Assembly (NCBI GenBank): GCA_028709585.1
Contig: JAQVWS010000004.1
Span: forward strand, 1-46,086
Reading direction: 5' to 3'
Origin: Syntrophomonas sp.
Lineage (GTDB): Bacteria; Bacillota; Syntrophomonadia; Syntrophomonadales; Syntrophomonadaceae
Length of the DNA: 46,086 bases
The notes under the pieces were generated by a model, which saw only the letters and a list, made by a program, of their open reading frames with translations, searched no databases and had not been told where the DNA came from. The stretch's first letter is position 1; the number at the start of each line of letters is the position of its first letter. Position numbers and translations under genes: made by a program. Of the stretch, positions 41,472 through 46,086 are shown one piece after another.

Positions 41472-41732
41472 GTGGCCAACATGCAAATGCAAGAAAAAGA
41501 AATGGTCAATGATATTCTGGCAATGATTAATGGCAGCCTAAGCGGATATGCCAGTGTTATCAGCCAAACATCCAACAACCAGCTGCGTCAGACCATTCAG
41601 CAGATTAGAAATTCCGATGAACAGTTTCAGTATCAGCTTTACCAGTTGGCAGAACAAAAAGGGTTTTATCAACCGGCGGCACAAGCTCCTCAAACTGATA
41701 TTAAAAACGTCAAATCCCAGGTTAGTCAATAA
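41472..41732 (+). CDS. CotF-like spore coat protein
   Basis: EKEMVNDILAMINGSLSGYASVISQTSNNQLRQTIQQIRNSDEQFQYQLYQLAEQKGFYQPA. Confidence 0.75.
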   Translation: MANMQMQEKEMVNDILAMINGSLSGYASVISQTSNNQLRQTIQQIRNSDEQFQYQLYQLAEQKGFYQPAAQAPQTDIKNVKSQVSQ

Positions 41733-41760
41733 GGTACCCGCAGCCTATACATTAAATTAT

Positions 41761-41797
41761 AAAGCCAGGAATTGTTTTGGCAATTCCTGGCTTTTTG
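41761..41797 (+). terminator. Rho-independent terminator
   Basis: AAAGCCAGGAATTGTTTTGGCAATTCCTGGCTTTTTG. Confidence 0.85.
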
Positions 41798-41847
41798 TGC
41801 GAATTATTTTTCCTAAAGGGTTCAAAAATATTGATTTAACTCAAAGT

Positions 41848-43437
41848 TTAATTTGCCTGCCGGCTAGCACCACGGCGGTTGGAAGATATCCTGGGCCGCT
41901 TGTTAGCTCTTAAACTATTTTCAAACTGGTTGAAGGCGGTATAAACCTGATCTACGAAAACCATCGGCACCTCCACCAGGGTGCTGTTACCTTGAATCTC
42001 AATGTCTCCAACCTGGCGTGGAGAAATCCCCGTGTGAGAGGTAAGAAATTCCACCAGTCTCTTGGGATATAGACCCTGCATTTTCCCTACGGGAAGCTCA
42101 ACATGAGCAGTGGTATGGTCCTGATGACTGTTTTCTACAGCAGCTGTTTCCAGTTGAGGCGCATCAAAGGCAATAAGCCTCAAAGCCGCGCTCAATAAAT
42201 ACTGGGCATCGTAGCTCTCCAGAAGTTCGCCTGCCATATCTTGATAAATGCCCTGCTCCTGGTCAGCACTTTCAATCAATCTGCTTATCAGCGTCTCCTG
42301 ACGGCGTTCAATAGCATCTTTTAGCGAGGGCAACATCTGACGCTTAATTCTAGTGCCAATATATTTTTCAACAATTTTTAATTGCCGAATTTGTTTGGGT
42401 TCAACCAAAGTGATTGCAACCCCATCCCTTCCTGCACGTCCGGTCCGGCCAATGCGATGAACATAGCTATCTGGATCTTCCGGCATATCATAGTTGAAAA
42501 CATGGGTTACCATCTCTACATCCAAACCACGGGCAGCCAAGTCCGTAGCCACCAGTATACCTACGTTACCGTTACGAAAGCGCTCCATAACATGATCTCT
42601 TTCACGCTGGGACATATCCCCATGCAGAGAGTCAGCCGCATAACCCCGGCCGTTTAAAACCCTCGTCAATGAATCGGCACCTTTTTTAGTACGGCAGAAT
42701 ATCAAGCTCACCTGGGGCTGACTTACATCAATTATCCGGCAAATCGTCTCCACCTTTTGCCTGGGGTTTACTTCATAGTAAAACTGCTCGGTTAACGATA
42801 CTGTTAATTCATTAGACTCTATAGTAATCAATACCGGGTCTTTCATAAATGACCTTCCCAGTTCTCGAATATCCGCTACCAGGGTAGCAGAGAATAAAAA
42901 AGTTTGCCTGTCTTCCGAACATTGCGAAAGAATTCTCTCTATATCCGGGAAAAAACCCATATCCAACATTTCATCCGCTTCATCCAATACTACGAAATCA
43001 AGGTTTGATATATCTATTGTTCCACGGTTAAGATGATCAATAAATCTTCCCGGGGTTCCCACTATTATTTCCGGTTTTCTCCTTAATCCCCGCAGTTGTA
43101 TCTCTATCGATTGACCACCGTACACCGGCAGAGTATTTATATTCAATCCCTGACCCAAAAAGGCAATTTCCTCAGCTACTTGAACTGCCAGTTCTCGGGT
43201 GGGGCATAGCGCTATCGCCTGTAAGCCCAGGCCGGGTTTTATTTTATTTAGAATGGGAATGCCAAAAGCTGCGGTTTTGCCAGTACCCGTTTTAGCCTGA
43301 CCCATAATATCACGTCCTGCCAGTCCGTGCGGAATTGCTTCAACTTGTATAGGGGTGGGAATTTCAAATCCTTTTTTTTCTATCATCTTCAACAGTTGGG
43401 GCTTCAAGCTCATCTCATTAAATGTCTGGGTGTGCAA
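41848..43437 (-). CDS. DEAD-box RNA helicase with C-terminal DbpA/RBD-like domain
   Basis: AKTGTGKTAAFGIP, PTRELAVQ, VLDEADEMLDMGF, SAT, HRIGRTGRAGRDG. Confidence 0.97.
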   Translation of the reverse strand: MHTQTFNEMSLKPQLLKMIEKKGFEIPTPIQVEAIPHGLAGRDIMGQAKTGTGKTAAFGIPILNKIKPGLGLQAIALCPTRELAVQVAEEIAFLGQGLNINTLPVYGGQSIEIQLRGLRRKPEIIVGTPGRFIDHLNRGTIDISNLDFVVLDEADEMLDMGFFPDIERILSQCSEDRQTFLFSATLVADIRELGRSFMKDPVLITIESNELTVSLTEQFYYEVNPRQKVETICRIIDVSQPQVSLIFCRTKKGADSLTRVLNGRGYAADSLHGDMSQRERDHVMERFRNGNVGILVATDLAARGLDVEMVTHVFNYDMPEDPDSYVHRIGRTGRAGRDGVAITLVEPKQIRQLKIVEKYIGTRIKRQMLPSLKDAIERRQETLISRLIESADQEQGIYQDMAGELLESYDAQYLLSAALRLIAFDAPQLETAAVENSHQDHTTAHVELPVGKMQGLYPKRLVEFLTSHTGISPRQVGDIEIQGNSTLVEVPMVFVDQVYTAFNQFENSLRANKRPRISSNRRGASRQAN

Positions 43438-43539
43438 TTACGTTCCTCCTTATTAAACTGTAACCAAAATAAAAATATTATAAAACTCATTCGTACATAT
43501 GCAGTTTTATTAGTATAACACATTATAGGACAGTTCCAT

Positions 43540-43576
43540 AAATAAAATGGACACTTCCGTAGTAGGAAATGTCCAA
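43540..43576 (-). terminator. Terminator of the degV-like gene
   Basis: Minus strand GGACATTTCCTACTACGGAAGTGTCCATTTTATTT. Confidence 0.7.
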
Positions 43577-43607
43577 ACGGTGAATAATATAATCCTTAAA
43601 ACTCTTA

Positions 43608-44468
43608 TTATTTATTAGCCAAAAAGAAGACGCAATAAGTGCCCGCACCTACATGGGCCCCAATAACAGACCCTATCTCTGATATGACAAAGTTAGATGA
43701 GCTGAATTTTTCTTCCACCAGACGCTTAACTTCCATTGCCCCCTCCAGATCTTGAGAATAGCTGATGCCTATGGTTTGGTTTTTTAAATCATAGCCCCTC
43801 AGTTCCATTATATCTAAAAATCGTTTTTGGGCCTTTTTTAAGCCGTGTACTTTTTCCAAGGGTATTATTTTCCCATCTACTACTTGTAATATCAATTGGA
43901 TATTAAGCAAATCACCAATCATTGCCGCGGCAGGGTTAATTCTCCCACCCCGCTTCAGCATTTGTAAATTGCCTACGATAAAAATATATTGCATCCGCCT
44001 GATGTTATCATTAATGCCCGCTATAACTTCATCTTTGCTCTTATTAGCGGCTATTGATTCAGCCGCCCGCAGCACCGTCAGCCCATATCCCACTGAAGCG
44101 CCCTGGGAATCAATAACTGTTATCCTTTCTCTATTGACTATATCTCTGGCTATACAAGCAGATTGATAGGTTCCGCTCAAACCTGATGAGAAGGTAATGT
44201 ATATGATCTCAGCATCACTGCCTTGCATCACCTTTTCAAACTCCATCTGCATACTCGCTATATTCACCTGGGAAGTGGTAGCAACTACCCCTGGCTCCTC
44301 CATAATTTTATAAAACTCAGGGGGACTAATCGTCAAACGACCCAAATAAGTCTTATCCTTAATGGTTGTAGTCATATAGAAAAGCCTAACGCCATATTTG
44401 TCTAAAACCTCTTTATCCAAATCACAGCCGTTATCAGCATATAATATGATTCTCCCCACTACTGCCAA
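43608..44468 (-). CDS. DegV family fatty-acid-binding protein
   Basis: ADNGCDLDKEVLDKYGVRLFYMTTTI, ATTSQVN, ITFSSGLSGTYQSA, LKRGGRI. Confidence 0.94.
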   Translation of the reverse strand: MAVVGRIILYADNGCDLDKEVLDKYGVRLFYMTTTIKDKTYLGRLTISPPEFYKIMEEPGVVATTSQVNIASMQMEFEKVMQGSDAEIIYITFSSGLSGTYQSACIARDIVNRERITVIDSQGASVGYGLTVLRAAESIAANKSKDEVIAGINDNIRRMQYIFIVGNLQMLKRGGRINPAAAMIGDLLNIQLILQVVDGKIIPLEKVHGLKKAQKRFLDIMELRGYDLKNQTIGISYSQDLEGAMEVKRLVEEKFSSSNFVISEIGSVIGAHVGAGTYCVFFLANK

Positions 44469-44716
44469 CTCCTCAACACTATTAATAAAACAGATATAAA
44501 TACCAATATTGAATTTTACTATTTATGCTGCTTTTACACAAGCAACATCCCTCAACAATACTTTATGCTGGAAGTTAACCTTTTTACTAGCTTATTATCG
44601 TGCAGCAGCATATATGACCGATCAATGTTATATTAATTGTCTGGCTTTACTTCTTTTTTAAAAAAGTATAGCATAAACGGAATAAAGTTCTTACTTCCCG
44701 AAAAGAAGGCAACACT

Positions 44717-45904
44717 ATGAATGATATTAAAAAGGCTTTGGGTATGCCCCTGGTTCTGTTCGCAGCCGCCAGCTTATTGATGGGCCTATATGCCGGGCTT
44801 TATGACCCATCCTTTAATAATTATATTGCCCAAACCTACAATGTAAGCCCCCTTGCCCGCGGAGCATTGGAGTTTCCCCGGGAATTCCCAGGATTTTTAG
44901 TAGTATTTGTATTTACCGCCCTTACTTTCATTACTGATACCAGGATAGCTGCCCTATCAGCTCTCCTGGTGGGACTTGGCTTATGGGGGCAAGGCTTCCT
45001 TTCGCACAATCTTACTACGGTTGTAATATGGATGATAGTTTGGAGCATCGGTTCACATTTATATTTAGCTGTTGCACCTTCTATCGGCTTGCGACTGGCG
45101 ATTGAGGGACAAGAGGGACGCCGTTTAGGACAACTGGGGTTTTTGGAATCCGCGGGAGCATTAGTAGGAATGTTGATCGTTTACTGGGGTGCTTCAAGGT
45201 TTCATTTTTCTTTTGGGGTAATTTTTGGTATAGCCGGCAGTTTTGCCTTGTTAGCCGCCTTATGTCTTTATCGTATAAAGCCTCAGCCTTTGGCAGGCGG
45301 TGCTCGCCGCCTGGTTTTCAAGCGAAAATACTGGCTTTTCTACGCGTTAAGTATTGTTTGGGGAGCCCGCAAGCAAATTTTCCTTACCTTTGCCCCCTGG
45401 GTGCTCATAAGGCTTTTTGACTGTGGAATAGAAACCTTTGCTTTACTGGGCTTTATAGGAACTGTTTTAAGTCTGGGGTTCAGACCCCTGTTAGGAAGGG
45501 CTATTGATGCCTGGGGTGAGAGAGTAATAATCGCCGCCGAATCCATAGCCTTGATTATTATGAGTATATTGTACGGATTTTCTCCGAGCTGGTTTTCTAA
45601 AGAGGTTGCTCTCAATATTATTATGGCTTGCTTTGTTGCAGACCAGCTGCTTTTCGCGGTAAGGATGGCACGTACAACCTATCTCAATCGTATTACCGAG
45701 TCTCCGGAAGACCTTACCCCTACTCTTTCGATGGGAATATCTCTTGACCATGGGGTTTCCATGCTGATTCCAATAGGCGGGGGCTTACTCTGGACACATT
45801 ATGGTTTCGTGCCTGTCTTCATTGCCTCCGGCATCCTGGCGCTGTTAACCCTTTGCCTGTCCTGGTTCATACCGTCCCGCGAAAAAATACGGGGTCAAAT
45901 ATAA
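44717..45904 (+). CDS. Major facilitator superfamily transporter
   Basis: About 12 hydrophobic segments, MFS-like loops (EGQEGRRLGQLGFLES, GRAIDAWGER). Confidence 0.85.
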   Translation: MNDIKKALGMPLVLFAAASLLMGLYAGLYDPSFNNYIAQTYNVSPLARGALEFPREFPGFLVVFVFTALTFITDTRIAALSALLVGLGLWGQGFLSHNLTTVVIWMIVWSIGSHLYLAVAPSIGLRLAIEGQEGRRLGQLGFLESAGALVGMLIVYWGASRFHFSFGVIFGIAGSFALLAALCLYRIKPQPLAGGARRLVFKRKYWLFYALSIVWGARKQIFLTFAPWVLIRLFDCGIETFALLGFIGTVLSLGFRPLLGRAIDAWGERVIIAAESIALIIMSILYGFSPSWFSKEVALNIIMACFVADQLLFAVRMARTTYLNRITESPEDLTPTLSMGISLDHGVSMLIPIGGGLLWTHYGFVPVFIASGILALLTLCLSWFIPSREKIRGQI

Positions 45905-46086
45905 AGGCAAAAGCCGAATACTCCTTATATAACACACTTAATAGTTCTGTATACTTTTCTCTTAGCGTAAAATTACTTTGGGACAAATAGGATAAAAAAT
46001 AAATAAGAGAATCTCCCCTTTGATAAAATAGGAATTGCAAGAAACCAATCATCAAAGAAAAGGAGAAACTCTTATGGAACTTATTA

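Overview
This 46 kb window looks like a chromosomal segment of an anaerobic, spore-forming Clostridia/Syntrophomonas-type Firmicute (inferred from gene content only). Most of it is housekeeping: GroESL with a perfect CIRCE operator, molybdenum-cofactor genes with a riboswitch-like leader, the t6A genes (TsaE/TsaB/TsaD plus RimI), Lgt, FeoAB, alr with an EndoAI/EndoA-type toxin-antitoxin pair, NnrD/E, AcpS, K+ uptake, spore-coat-like proteins, a DEAD-box helicase and DegV. The most striking locus is a minus-strand operon at 1064-8128, hdrC-hdrB-hdrA-mvhD/floxD-floxC-floxB-floxA, a flavin-based electron-bifurcating Flox-Hdr type complex. In the ORF track both hdrA and mvhD/floxD are broken by a single in-frame TGA. 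In both cases the TGA replaces a family-conserved cysteine (HdrA DCxAC-I-xTPKM; MvhD GCHPGDCHY). The reading frame continues with textbook family sequence, and a perfect stem with a G-containing 3-nt loop lies at bacterial-SECIS spacing downstream (loop starts at +27 and +21 nt). I interpret these as two tandem selenoproteins (HdrA-Sec and MvhD/FloxD-Sec) that would be mis-annotated as truncated genes or pseudogenes. A YedF-like 'selenium metabolism' protein (33270-33848) in the same window is consistent with selenium use. Other items worth a second look: an HdrB with an unusual Ala/Lys-rich C-terminal extension, an orphan Tat-FeS/cytochrome b pair lacking a catalytic subunit, a candidate Moco riboswitch with terminator, a truncated T-box-like leader, an 86-bp palindromic element, and an RBS-masking hairpin at the right edge.
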